Positions 31,676 through 40,808 of a stretch of DNA of 40,808 bases are shown here, piece by piece. The position numbers were made by a program, and so were the translations under genes. The stretch is from Phycisphaerales bacterium. Its GTDB lineage: Bacteria > Planctomycetota > Phycisphaerae > Phycisphaerales > UBA1924. Where the stretch lies: the NCBI GenBank assembly GCA_017642965.1, contig JAEPOJ010000032.1, positions 1 to 40,808 on the forward strand, given 5' to 3'. Numbering within the stretch: the first letter of the stretch is position 1; each line of letters starts with the position of its first letter. Under the pieces are notes generated by a model that ran no database searches, was not told the origin of the DNA, and saw nothing but the letters and a program-made list of their open reading frames with translations.

Positions 31676-33511
31676 TCACCCCGCGCTGTCGCCTCTGGCT
31701 TCCCATTCGGAGTCGAACTCTTCGGCGAAGGAGACGGGGCCGGGGCGTTCGGTTTTCCAGGGTTGGTCCTGGGTGAGTTCGCGGGCGAGTTTGCGGCCTT
31801 CGAGGACGGCGCGGCGTTCGACGTTGGCGTCCGGGATGTCGGCGGGGTTGTGCTCGGCGGTGGGGTCGAGCTGAGCGACGTGGAGGGTCTGGGTGGGGAA
31901 GGCGAACTCGACGCCCATGCGGTCAGCGAGGCGGATCACGTCGAGCATGAAGCGGTGCTTTTCGCGGAGCTCGATGGACCAGTCGGGGCACTCGAAGAAC
32001 ATGTAAACGAGGACATCGAGCGAGTGGGCGCCGAAGGCGTTGAGCCAGACGTGGTAGTAGTCCTTGCGGGTGTAGGGGTGGAGCTTGATGATCTCGCGGA
32101 TGCCAGCGCAGAAGGCCTCGATCCTCTCGGGCGGAGTGTCGTAGGTGACGTTGATCATGGTTTTGAAGCGGCGGTAGCGGCGGCGGCCGTAGTTGTCGAC
32201 CTTCGCGCGGACGAGGGTCGCGTTGGGGACGGTGACGAGCGAGTTGTAGAAGGTGCGGATGCGGGTGGAGCGGAAGCCGAGGTCTTCGACGGTGCCCTCG
32301 ACGTCGTTGACGTAGATCCAGTCGCCGATCTCGAAGGGGCGGTCGAGGATGACGGCGACGGAGCCGAAGAAGTTCTCGATGGTGTCCTTGGCGGCGAAGG
32401 CGACGGCGAGCCCGCCGATGCCGAGGCCGGTGAGGAGGGGGAGGATCTCGATGGAGAATGCGGAGGCGAGGTAGATGAGCCCGACGGCGGTGATGAAGAC
32501 CTTGGCGGTGCGTTTGATGAGGGGGATGAGGAGGTCGTCGAACTTGGTTTCGGTCTTGCCGGCTTGGGTGGCGAGCCACTCGGCGACGAGGTCGGTGATC
32601 TTGAAGCCGCCCCAGACGAGCCCGGTGATCCAGATGACCTTGACGGCGACGAGGAGGACGATGGTGGGGGTCGGCGGGAGGAGCCCGATGGTGAGGGCGA
32701 GGAACCAGACGCCGGAGGCGGCGAGCAGGCCGAAGGGGCGGACGGCCTTGTCGAGCGTGTCGGTGTCGGACTGCTGGTCGGGGGTGTCTGCGGCGCGTTG
32801 TTCGATGCGGTGCCAGATGACGCGGAGGATGGTGCGGGCGATGCGGTCGAGGATGATGCCAGCGAGGATGACGATGAAGATGCCGATCCACTGCCAGTGT
32901 TCAAGGCCGAGGTTCGTTGACCCCTTGAGTGAGCGGGGTACGGCGGATCGGATGCGTTCGATGAGGGTTTTGTCGAGTTCGACGCCGGCGCGGGCGGCCT
33001 CGTCCTCGGTGGCGATGTAGAACTCGTGGATGGAGTCCATGGTGTTGCGGCTGAAGCGCCAGTTGCCCTGCGTGTCTCTGGTGAGTGCGATGACGTAGCC
33101 GGGGTATTTGGCACTGAACGTGGCGTGGGCGACGATGTCGGGCTGGGGGTAGTAGCGGAAGCGTTCGGCGTCGGATTGGGCGGGGAGCTGGGTCTCGCTG
33201 ACCATGCCGATGCGGTTGAGGACGGCGTAGAGCTCGCGTGCGGCGCTGCGTCGGGATTCGAGCGGGAGTGAGCTGGGAAGATCGAGGGTGTTGGTTGCGC
33301 GTTGAAAGTTGGAGGTGTTCGGGGCATCCTTGATATCGTTCATCGCCTGGAGGAAGGACATCATGGTGGCGCGTGGCGACTCGAGTGCGGGGTCGGCCTC
33401 GCTCTGTGTGGCTGATTGTTCGGTCTGGTTATCGGGGGATTCCTGGGCTGGGAGCGGGGTGATGGCCAGGAACAGCGAGAGCACGGCAGCGAGTGTGTGT
33501 GAGATGCGCAT
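31676..33511 (-). CDS. Mechanosensitive channel, MscS family
   Basis: A 611-residue protein with a cleavable leader (MRISHTLAAVLSLFLAITPL), a ~170-residue extracytoplasmic domain, about four to five membrane helices and the MscS pore: LLTGLGIGGLAVAFAAKDTI followed by ENFFGSVAVILDRPFEIGDW and VEGTVEDLGFRSTRIRTFYN. The beta domain (SLVTVPNATLVRAKVDNYG) and cytoplasmic alpha/beta domain complete it. It opens on membrane tension to release solutes. It ends in a charged tail whose copy lies downstream at 30828. The N-terminal domain makes it longer than the minimal 286-residue MscS. Confidence 0.94.
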   Translation of the reverse strand: MRISHTLAAVLSLFLAITPLPAQESPDNQTEQSATQSEADPALESPRATMMSFLQAMNDIKDAPNTSNFQRATNTLDLPSSLPLESRRSAARELYAVLNRIGMVSETQLPAQSDAERFRYYPQPDIVAHATFSAKYPGYVIALTRDTQGNWRFSRNTMDSIHEFYIATEDEAARAGVELDKTLIERIRSAVPRSLKGSTNLGLEHWQWIGIFIVILAGIILDRIARTILRVIWHRIEQRAADTPDQQSDTDTLDKAVRPFGLLAASGVWFLALTIGLLPPTPTIVLLVAVKVIWITGLVWGGFKITDLVAEWLATQAGKTETKFDDLLIPLIKRTAKVFITAVGLIYLASAFSIEILPLLTGLGIGGLAVAFAAKDTIENFFGSVAVILDRPFEIGDWIYVNDVEGTVEDLGFRSTRIRTFYNSLVTVPNATLVRAKVDNYGRRRYRRFKTMINVTYDTPPERIEAFCAGIREIIKLHPYTRKDYYHVWLNAFGAHSLDVLVYMFFECPDWSIELREKHRFMLDVIRLADRMGVEFAFPTQTLHVAQLDPTAEHNPADIPDANVERRAVLEGRKLARELTQDQPWKTERPGPVSFAEEFDSEWEARGDSAG

Positions 33512-33680
33512 GAACGCATCTTAGTGGTATTCTTCTCCGTTGGCAGCGCGTGCAAACTGAGCATCGAGCTTCTGGATTGATCTTGTGAGGAGCTGGTTTG
33601 GGCATTATGCTGCTGCGGTGGGTGTATTGCGGTCGATGCGTGGAGCCGCATGATTGGATTCGTTGATGAGGTGTGAGAGA

Positions 33681-36020
33681 ATGGGTCGTTTGGTGATTGG
33701 TGTGTTTCCGCGCGTGCTGTGCAGGGTTGCGACGGCTCTGCCCTTGCTTGTTGCAACGGGTGCTGATGCTCAAGGGTGTGACGGGCCGCTGTTTCTTGGG
33801 GAAAGGGTTTTGGCGGGTTCTGGCCTGACTGACTTTGCGCTTGGTGATGTCGATGGCGACGGTGCGCCTGATATCGTGATCGCGAATAACCAGAGCGAGA
33901 CCGTGAGTGTGGTGCTGAATCTAGGCGATGGGAGATACGGCGATCGGGTTGTCTATGGCTCAGGGCTCAGGCCGGAGGGTGTCGCGATCGGTGATGTGAA
34001 CGGCGATGGGATGCTCGACATCGTGCTCGCCAACCGGAGCAGTGACGACACGAGCGTGCTCTTGAATCTGGGTGGTGGGACATTCGCCGATCAGGTGCGA
34101 TTCGGCGCAGGCGATGAGCCCGTGCGGGTCGAGCTCGGCGATCTCGATGGCGACGGCGATGCGGATATGGTGGTCGCGAACTATGGGAGTGATGATGTCA
34201 GCGTGCTGCTGAACCACGGTGACGGGACCTTTGCTGACGAGGTCCGGTACGGTGCGGGGAGCGGGCCCATGGGGGTTGAGATCGGTGATGTCAACAACGA
34301 TGGGGACCTGGACATCGTGGTCGTCAACGGGTTGAGCGATGACACGAGCGTGCTGCAGAACTACGGGGACGGCACATTCGCGACTGGATTTCGCTTTGGT
34401 GTTGGCGAGGGGCCGGAAGGTGTCGCGATTGGGGATATCGATGGCGATGGGGACCTGGATATCGTGGTCACGAATAGCGCGGGCGACGACATCAGCGTGC
34501 TGCTGAACTTTGGTATCGGCATCTTTGCGAGTGAGGTACGGTATGACGTAGGCGAGCATCCGGTTGGTGTTTCGCTGGGCGATCTCGATGGTGATGGGTA
34601 TGCGGACATCCTGGTCGCCAGCACCGTCAGCAACGACACGGGGGTGCTCCTGAACCGGGGCGATGGGACGTTCGCCGACGAGGCCCGGTATACCGCTGGT
34701 CGATCCCCGGCGTATGTGTCACTGGGCGATGTTGATCTCGACGGGGATCTGGACATGGTGGTCGCGAATGTGGCGAGCCGGGACATGAGCGTGCTGCAGA
34801 ACCGGGGCGATGGGACCTTCGGTGATGTGCCCTGGTATGGCACGCGCGCCGGCCCAGTCGGGATTGCGATGGGTGACATGGATGGGGATGGGGATCTGGA
34901 TGTCGTGGCCGCGAACTTCCTCAACAACAACACGAGCGTGGTCCGGAATCATGGAGACGGGACCTTCGGGGCCCAGGTGATTGCGGGGGTGGGTGATAAC
35001 TCGCTGAGTGTCGCGATTGGCGACATCGATGCGGATGGCGATCAGGACATCGTGGTCGTTCACTACTCCGATGATGAGTTGAGCGTATTCCGAAACCTCG
35101 GTAACGGGACGTCATTTGTGGAAACCCGGTATGCAATCGGTTATCGACCTTATGACGTCACCCTTGGTGATATCGACGGAGACAATGACCTTGATATCGT
35201 GGCTGTGCATGATGGCAGCGGCGATGCGAGCATCCTGCTCAATCATGGCGATGGAACATTCGCCGACGAGGTTCGGTATTTCACGGGCATCAATACCCGC
35301 GGTGTCTCGCTCGGCGATGTTGATGGGGATGGGGATCTCGACCTTGTTTGCGTCAACAGGCGTTTTCAGGATGCGGGCGTGCTGCTGAATCATGGCGACG
35401 GCACGTTCGCGGATGCGGTTCACTACAGCCTGGGCGGATCTCCATGGGACGTTGCGCTGGGCGATGTCGACGCAGACGGTGATCTGGATATCCTGGCGTC
35501 ACTGAACAGTCGAGATGATGTGGGCGTGCTCATGAACAATGGAGATGGCACGTTCGGCGATGCGGTTCTCTATGATGTGGGCCTGGAACCGTATGGGCTT
35601 TCCGTGGGTGATTTGAACGGCGATGGTCACCTGGACGTCGTGGTTGCGAACGGCATGAGCCACACGGCGAGTGTGCTCTTGAATATTGGCGATGGCACGT
35701 TTGCGGACAGCTACGCGTTCGGTGCTGGCGATTCCCCTCGGGGCGTATCGCTGGGTGATGTCGATGGTGATGGCGACCTGGATATCGTGGTCGCCGCGCA
35801 TCTCGACGACGGCGTGAACGTGCTCGTGAATCAGTGCGGGGCGAGCTCGTCCTGCATCGCGGACTTCACGGGGGACGGCGAGCTGGACTTCTTCGATGTT
35901 TCCGCGTTTCTCGTCGCGTATCTCGGCGCCGATCCCATCGCGGATCTCAACGGCGACGGCGCGTTCAGCTTCTTTGATGTGTCCGCGTTCCTCGTCGCGT
36001 ACGGCGAGGGCTGTCCGTAG
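33681..36020 (+). CDS. VCBS/FG-GAP repeat protein with GC-type dockerin
   Basis: A 779-residue exported protein. A leader (about 1-31, ending ATGADAQ) is followed by 14 repeats of 49 residues, each with GDxDGDGDLD-type calcium loops and an LLNxGDGTFADxVRYG block. FG-GAP-type repeats build seven-bladed beta propellers, so 14 would make two. Repeats 5 (GIGIF) and 9 are degenerate. The C-terminus is a GC-type dockerin: CIADFTGDGELDFFDVSAFL and its second copy ADLNGDGAFSFFDVSAFLVA, ending GEGCP. This domain type anchors extracellular proteins in Phycisphaerae. The ATG at 33681 follows GAGAGA; upstream in-frame starts lack a ribosome binding site. Confidence 0.93.
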   Translation: MGRLVIGVFPRVLCRVATALPLLVATGADAQGCDGPLFLGERVLAGSGLTDFALGDVDGDGAPDIVIANNQSETVSVVLNLGDGRYGDRVVYGSGLRPEGVAIGDVNGDGMLDIVLANRSSDDTSVLLNLGGGTFADQVRFGAGDEPVRVELGDLDGDGDADMVVANYGSDDVSVLLNHGDGTFADEVRYGAGSGPMGVEIGDVNNDGDLDIVVVNGLSDDTSVLQNYGDGTFATGFRFGVGEGPEGVAIGDIDGDGDLDIVVTNSAGDDISVLLNFGIGIFASEVRYDVGEHPVGVSLGDLDGDGYADILVASTVSNDTGVLLNRGDGTFADEARYTAGRSPAYVSLGDVDLDGDLDMVVANVASRDMSVLQNRGDGTFGDVPWYGTRAGPVGIAMGDMDGDGDLDVVAANFLNNNTSVVRNHGDGTFGAQVIAGVGDNSLSVAIGDIDADGDQDIVVVHYSDDELSVFRNLGNGTSFVETRYAIGYRPYDVTLGDIDGDNDLDIVAVHDGSGDASILLNHGDGTFADEVRYFTGINTRGVSLGDVDGDGDLDLVCVNRRFQDAGVLLNHGDGTFADAVHYSLGGSPWDVALGDVDADGDLDILASLNSRDDVGVLMNNGDGTFGDAVLYDVGLEPYGLSVGDLNGDGHLDVVVANGMSHTASVLLNIGDGTFADSYAFGAGDSPRGVSLGDVDGDGDLDIVVAAHLDDGVNVLVNQCGASSSCIADFTGDGELDFFDVSAFLVAYLGADPIADLNGDGAFSFFDVSAFLVAYGEGCP

Positions 36021-36040
36021 GACGCCGGTGCTCGATCGTA

Positions 36041-37333
36041 TCAGGCGTGATTCGCGACGGTATCACGGATGATTTTGGCGACGGAGGCGCCCCACGCGGT
36101 CCAGGTGAACTCGTTGCGTGCGCGGTTCAGGGCGGCGGTGCTCATGGCGAGGTAGCCCTCGGGGTTGTCGATGAGCGATTCGATGGCGTCTGCCCAGGCC
36201 TCGGGGCCGTCCTCGGGATCGATCACGAGCCCGGTCTTGTTGTGCTGGATGACGTATGGCAGTCCGCCGGCACCGGAAACGACGGCTGGGCGGGCGAAGT
36301 GGGCGGACTCGGTGACGGCGATGCCGAAGGCCTCACCGAGCGAGGGCAGGAGTTGGAGGTGGCAGTCGCGGAGGAGTGCCTGGTGCGTGATGCGGTCCTT
36401 GGGGTCGGAGAGCTTGAGGCGTCCGATGAGGTTCGCGGCGGGGTTGTCCTTGCATGCCTCGGTGCCCGGGCCGACGACGTGGAGGACGGCGTTAATGCCG
36501 CGGGATCGGAGGATTTCGGCGGCCTGGAGGGCGAGGAAGACGCGTTTGCGTGCGGCGTCCGCGGCGACGATGAGCAGCTTGCAGTCGTCGCGTGTCGGGG
36601 CCGGGGCTGGGGCGGTGATTGCGTCGGGGTCGGCGGGGGTGACGTGCGAGCCCATGGGGACGACGTGGGCGTGTTCCTCTGCGACGCCGATGTCGTGTAT
36701 GGCGGATTCGCGTGCCATGGGTGTGGAGAAGATGGTGGCGGTTGCCTTGCGGACGCCGGTGCGTTCGACCTCGCAGATGGCGTCGCGGTATGGCCTGCCT
36801 CTGGAGGCCAGTCGCGGGTAGTTGGGGATGATCATGGGCGCGGTCGCGTCGGAGATATAGATGATGGGGAGATCGGTTTCGAGCTCCATGAGGGCTTTGG
36901 AGACGTTGCAGCCGCATACGGCGTCGAGCTGAGTGCCTGCATCGAGGAGGCGGTTGAGGTTGCTCTGGGCGTGGGTGCTGTGGGATTTGGATCCTCGGAG
37001 GACGAGCGCTCGGGTGAGGGGGGCGGCTGCGACGTCGAGAGAGCGTTTGAAGTGGTCGTTGGCCTCGCGTGTGTACCGCTGGGCGAAGTAACGGCGGATG
37101 GTCCGCTTGCTGCGGTGGGCCTCGCTGGTCGAGGGGATCTCAAGGATCTCGATGCCCTGCTCGCGGAGGGCGGTGCTCATGTGGTAGGGCATGCCCGAGA
37201 GCATGTTGGGGTTATCGATCGGGCCGGCGCTGATGAACCCGATCCGGAGTGGTCTGGAGGGCTCGGACTGGTCTGTGGTGCTGGTGGTCACGGGGCTGTC
37301 CTGTGCTGTCCCTGTTTGGGGTCGTTGGGGCAT
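36041..37333 (-). CDS. Glycosyltransferase, GT4 type
   Basis: A 430-residue GT-B-fold glycosyltransferase. The N-terminal domain starts after a disordered Thr/Ser/Pro stretch with RIGFISAGPIDNPNMLSGMP. The C-terminal domain has LLIVAADAARKRVFLALQAA and the donor-binding SLGEAFGIAVTESAHFARPA with the E-x7-E pair. No leader, so cytoplasmic or peripheral. The sugar and acceptor cannot be told. It is convergent with the VCBS gene (20 bases) and divergent from atpD. Confidence 0.91.
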   Translation of the reverse strand: MPQRPQTGTAQDSPVTTSTTDQSEPSRPLRIGFISAGPIDNPNMLSGMPYHMSTALREQGIEILEIPSTSEAHRSKRTIRRYFAQRYTREANDHFKRSLDVAAAPLTRALVLRGSKSHSTHAQSNLNRLLDAGTQLDAVCGCNVSKALMELETDLPIIYISDATAPMIIPNYPRLASRGRPYRDAICEVERTGVRKATATIFSTPMARESAIHDIGVAEEHAHVVPMGSHVTPADPDAITAPAPAPTRDDCKLLIVAADAARKRVFLALQAAEILRSRGINAVLHVVGPGTEACKDNPAANLIGRLKLSDPKDRITHQALLRDCHLQLLPSLGEAFGIAVTESAHFARPAVVSGAGGLPYVIQHNKTGLVIDPEDGPEAWADAIESLIDNPEGYLAMSTAALNRARNEFTWTAWGASVAKIIRDTVANHA

Positions 37334-37397
37334 GGTCCGAGGGGCTAAATTTATGCCGACAATCCGGGCGAGACCGGCTGTGCTGCTCGCTTCTTGA

Positions 37398-38930
<1,533 letters not shown>

Positions 38931-38953
38931 TCACTGCTTGCATACTCAGCATG

Positions 38954-38985
38954 AAAACACCCGCTCAATGAGCGGGTGTTTTTTT
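38954..38985. terminator. Strong bidirectional terminator after atpD
   Basis: A perfect stem ACACCCGCTC / GAGCGGGTGT with loop AAT, extendable by A-T pairs. It has seven or more T on the plus strand for atpD and AAAA on the other side to serve the converging PEP-CTERM gene. Confidence 0.92.
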
Positions 38986-39006
38986 CGGGTGCTTGGCACG
39001 TCAGCT

Positions 39007-39693
39007 TCAGCGACGGCGTCGTGTTGCGAGCAGGGCACCGAGGCCCAGCACGGCGGTCCCGGCTGGCGCGGGCACGATCTCGTAGGAGTAGGTCAGCGTG
39101 ACGAGGCCGCTGGAGGCGTTGTCTGTGACCCAGAGGTCGAAGTAGGGCTCTGGCGGCGGGATGAGCAGGGAGAGGAAGGGGTAGATCTCGGCGTCGAGCT
39201 GGCCGCTGCCGACGAACGCGTCGATCTGGAATGGGAGGGCGTCGCGTGAGCCTTCGATAAAGCCTTCGAAGCGCCATGAGACGGAGTCGGCGCCGCTCTG
39301 CGAGACGCCGTCGGACGCGGCGAGCTCGGCGCTGAGTGGGCCGTACCCGACGCTGCCGACGCCGCTGAAGAGCGTGCCATCGCCGACCTCGATGTTGTTG
39401 AAGAGCCCGGCTTCGACGAACCAGTCATCGGCACCGATGGCGTAGTCCTCGCCGTTCTCGGCGAGGAGCCCGAGCGTGTAGTTGGCTTCGAGGTGGAAGC
39501 TGACCGCGGTAAGCGTGCGGGTGCCGCCCATGGTGTCGAATGCGCTGAAGGTGAGTGCGCTGGGGGTGTTGGACTGCACCGCGTCGAAGTCGAACGTGCT
39601 GACCTGGGTGATGGTTTGTGATTGCCCGAGCCCCGCCTGGGCGGCGGAAACGGCTGTGGCGGCGCAGATGGCCGCGGTTGAGATGTGTTTCAT
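39007..39693 (-). CDS. PEP-CTERM protein, possibly choice-of-anchor E type
   Basis: A 228-residue exported protein: leader (MKHISTAAICAATAVSAAQA), a beta domain starting with QTITQVSTFDFDAVQS and FDTMGGTRTLTAVSFHLEAN, which resembles the 'choice-of-anchor E' pattern, and the tail VPAPAGTAVLGLGALLATRRRR in PEP-CTERM form. AGGAGA precedes the ATG at 39693; the open frame extends far upstream but without coding character. It converges on atpD and follows another PEP-CTERM gene on the same strand. Confidence 0.88.
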   Translation of the reverse strand: MKHISTAAICAATAVSAAQAGLGQSQTITQVSTFDFDAVQSNTPSALTFSAFDTMGGTRTLTAVSFHLEANYTLGLLAENGEDYAIGADDWFVEAGLFNNIEVGDGTLFSGVGSVGYGPLSAELAASDGVSQSGADSVSWRFEGFIEGSRDALPFQIDAFVGSGQLDAEIYPFLSLLIPPPEPYFDLWVTDNASSGLVTLTYSYEIVPAPAGTAVLGLGALLATRRRR

Positions 39694-39821
39694 CTCTTCT
39701 CTCCTGTTGAGACCCGGGTTGTTGAAGGGCCCGTGCACACCGCCGGGCGGTGAGAGGAGGGTACAGCACTTGAGTTCAGAAATCAAAAATAAAATGAACA
39801 GAAATATTGGGCCCCGGCATC

Positions 39822-39852
39822 TCAAGAACAACACCCCGGCGTGGCCGGGGTG
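39822..39852 (-). terminator. Probable terminator of the PEP-CTERM gene at 39888
   Basis: On the minus strand CACCCCGGC / GCCGGGGTG, loop CAC, followed by the T-rich TTGTTCTT. The stem is strong and the T run interrupted. Confidence 0.65.
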
Positions 39853-39887
39853 CTGTGTGGTGCGTCGTGTGTTGGTCTGGCTGTGTC

Positions 39888-40484
39888 TCAGCCGCGTCGT
39901 CGTCGGCGCGTGGTGACGAGGCCGCCTATCGCGAGTGTGGCGAGCGAGGCCGGGGCAGGAACCTGCTGGACGGTCACGGAGATGTAGCTGTTGAAGAAGT
40001 CGACCGTGCCAAGGACGATCTGGTCTTGGGAGATGCCGTCGTAGGTACTCGCGGAGTAGAAGACGGGTGAGACCCATTCTCCGCCGATGAGCTCGTCGAG
40101 CTGGCGGTCGATGGTGAAGATGCCGGTCCCGGACCAGCCCTCGTCCTGTCCGGTGATGACGAAGTTGAGGAAGTCGTTGGTGTCGGTCATGGGATTGATG
40201 TCGACTGGGACAATGGCCTCGGCCTCGAAAAAGGCGGCGTCGGAGACGCGGTTGTCGCCCGGCAGCGTGGGGTTGACGGTAAGTGTGAGCTGAAGGCGGG
40301 CGTCGATGACGGTGCCGCCGTCGAAGTCGTTGGAGCCCGGGATGATGCCGTTACCGAGGAAGAGCGTTTGTCCGATGTCGGCGAAGGGGACGAGGAATGT
40401 GGCGGTGTCGGGTCCGGTGAGCCCGGCCTGGGTGAAGCTGGCGCTGACGAACAGCGCCGCGGCGATGCTGGCTTTGCGGTGCAT
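39888..40484 (-). CDS. PEP-CTERM sorting-signal protein
   Basis: A 198-residue exported protein with a leader (MHRKASIAAALFVSASFTQA), a beta domain (GPDTATFLVPFADIGQTLFL) and the tail VPAPASLATLAIGGLVTTRRRRRG. GAAGGAG precedes the ATG. No enzyme motif. It is the neighbour of, and same strand as, the gene at 39007, but a terminator separates them. About 215 bases upstream of it contain no gene. Confidence 0.88.
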   Translation of the reverse strand: MHRKASIAAALFVSASFTQAGLTGPDTATFLVPFADIGQTLFLGNGIIPGSNDFDGGTVIDARLQLTLTVNPTLPGDNRVSDAAFFEAEAIVPVDINPMTDTNDFLNFVITGQDEGWSGTGIFTIDRQLDELIGGEWVSPVFYSASTYDGISQDQIVLGTVDFFNSYISVTVQQVPAPASLATLAIGGLVTTRRRRRG

Positions 40485-40698
40485 GGGTTCTCCTTCTCTC
40501 CTGTGTCTGAATGCTCGAGCCCGATTCGACTCGTCTGTGGGCGAGTGTATCGGCGGCGGGGTATTCTTGCAAGATTTCTCTAGAGAAAAAGCTTAGGCCA
40601 GCGTGCTTGGCGATTGTTGGGCGGGTAACGGGGTATTTGCTGCTTCAGGGTGTGCCCAATGATCATTCCTGGTGTGGGTACGATTCTCGGTCATCACG

Positions 40699-40723
40699 AA
40701 AAAGCCGCCCTTCTGGGCGGCTT
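40699..40723 (-). terminator. Terminator of the gene at the right edge
   Basis: On the minus strand AAAGCCGCCC / GGGCGGCTTT, loop AGAA, then further T. It lies 20 bases past the stop codon at 40744. Confidence 0.9.
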
Positions 40724-40743
40724 TGTGCTGGGCGGAGTGATGT

Positions 40744-40808
40744 TTAGGCGGCGTCTTGTTGCTTGGACTTCTTGGGCTGAAAGGTATCGAGCATCTTTGA
40801 GAGGACCT
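40744..40808 (-). CDS. C-terminal end of an unidentified protein (partial)
   Basis: The last 20 codons of a gene that continues past the right edge: VLSKMLDTFQPKKSKQQDAA and TAA at 40746-40744. The strong terminator just downstream shows that a real transcript ends here. Too short to identify. Confidence 0.6.
   Translation of the reverse strand, partial: VLSKMLDTFQPKKSKQQDAA

Noticed and set aside
31646..32920. A 424-codon frame opposite mscS, very rich in Glu, Asp and Gly.
   Set aside because: It is the antisense of a clear MscS gene; the composition is that of a shadow frame.
39007..40077. A long upstream extension of the PEP-CTERM gene at 39007 into the next gene.
   Set aside because: A leader peptide and an AGGAGA site mark the start at 39693; the extension overlaps a terminator and another gene.

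Overview
The window looks like a chromosomal segment of a GC-rich planctomycete, most likely of the class Phycisphaerae. I infer this from four secreted proteins ending in PEP-CTERM-type tails (P-x-P, a hydrophobic helix, then an Arg cluster), a VCBS-repeat protein ending in the 'FFDVSAFLVAY' GC-type dockerin, and the dense intergenic hairpin and short-tandem repeats. No rRNA, tRNA or CRISPR array was recognised.

Layout. 0-8.7 kb: a partial secreted protein, rpmH (L34, too short for a routine ORF cut-off), rnc, a small zinc-ribbon protein, an endonuclease/exonuclease/phosphatase-family lipoprotein, YceI, a membrane protein, a PEP-CTERM protein, a GNAT, a DUF4241 protein and an ExoD-like protein. 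8.7-12.1 kb: a repeat cluster followed by an AT-richer two-gene cassette, a membrane-anchored KAP-type P-loop NTPase and an unknown partner overlapping it by 4 bp. 12.2-16.4 kb: guaA, a lipoprotein, then an anti-sigma-type kinase, a STAS protein and an MlaE permease in series. 16.4-20.7 kb: a repeat-rich zone holding a frameshifted gene, an AT-rich coiled-coil membrane protein preceded by a truncated membrane ORF, and a UbiA-family prenyltransferase. 20.7-23.8 kb: ribH-nusB-ftsY and a zinc-ribbon membrane protein. 25-30.8 kb: a redox/electrophile-stress cluster (SDR, peroxiredoxin-like protein, cupin lipoprotein, TetR, a frameshifted AhpD-like gene, aldehyde dehydrogenase, MdaB-like quinone reductase, MBL-fold protein) with two matching TetR-type operators. 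30.9-40.8 kb: a membrane protein between two copies of the mscS tail, mscS, a 14-repeat VCBS/dockerin protein, a glycosyltransferase, an isolated atpD, two PEP-CTERM proteins and the tail of one more gene.

Points of most interest: (1) the KAP NTPase plus partner, and the separate coiled-coil membrane protein, are both AT-rich and embedded in repeats, as expected for acquired (possibly defence) genes; (2) the + strand changes from C-rich to G-rich at about 13.8-14.6 kb, and the housekeeping genes mostly point away from that position, as at a replication origin or a large inversion edge; (3) two different intergenic repeat classes recur, 7-bp-period arrays with several different unit sequences and mosaic GC-rich hairpins; (4) several genes carry visible recent or old damage: a 16-bp tandem duplication causing a frameshift, a one-base frameshift in the AhpD-like gene, and a 63-bp copy of the mscS 3' end. 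All statements on composition are by eye; no computation was run.
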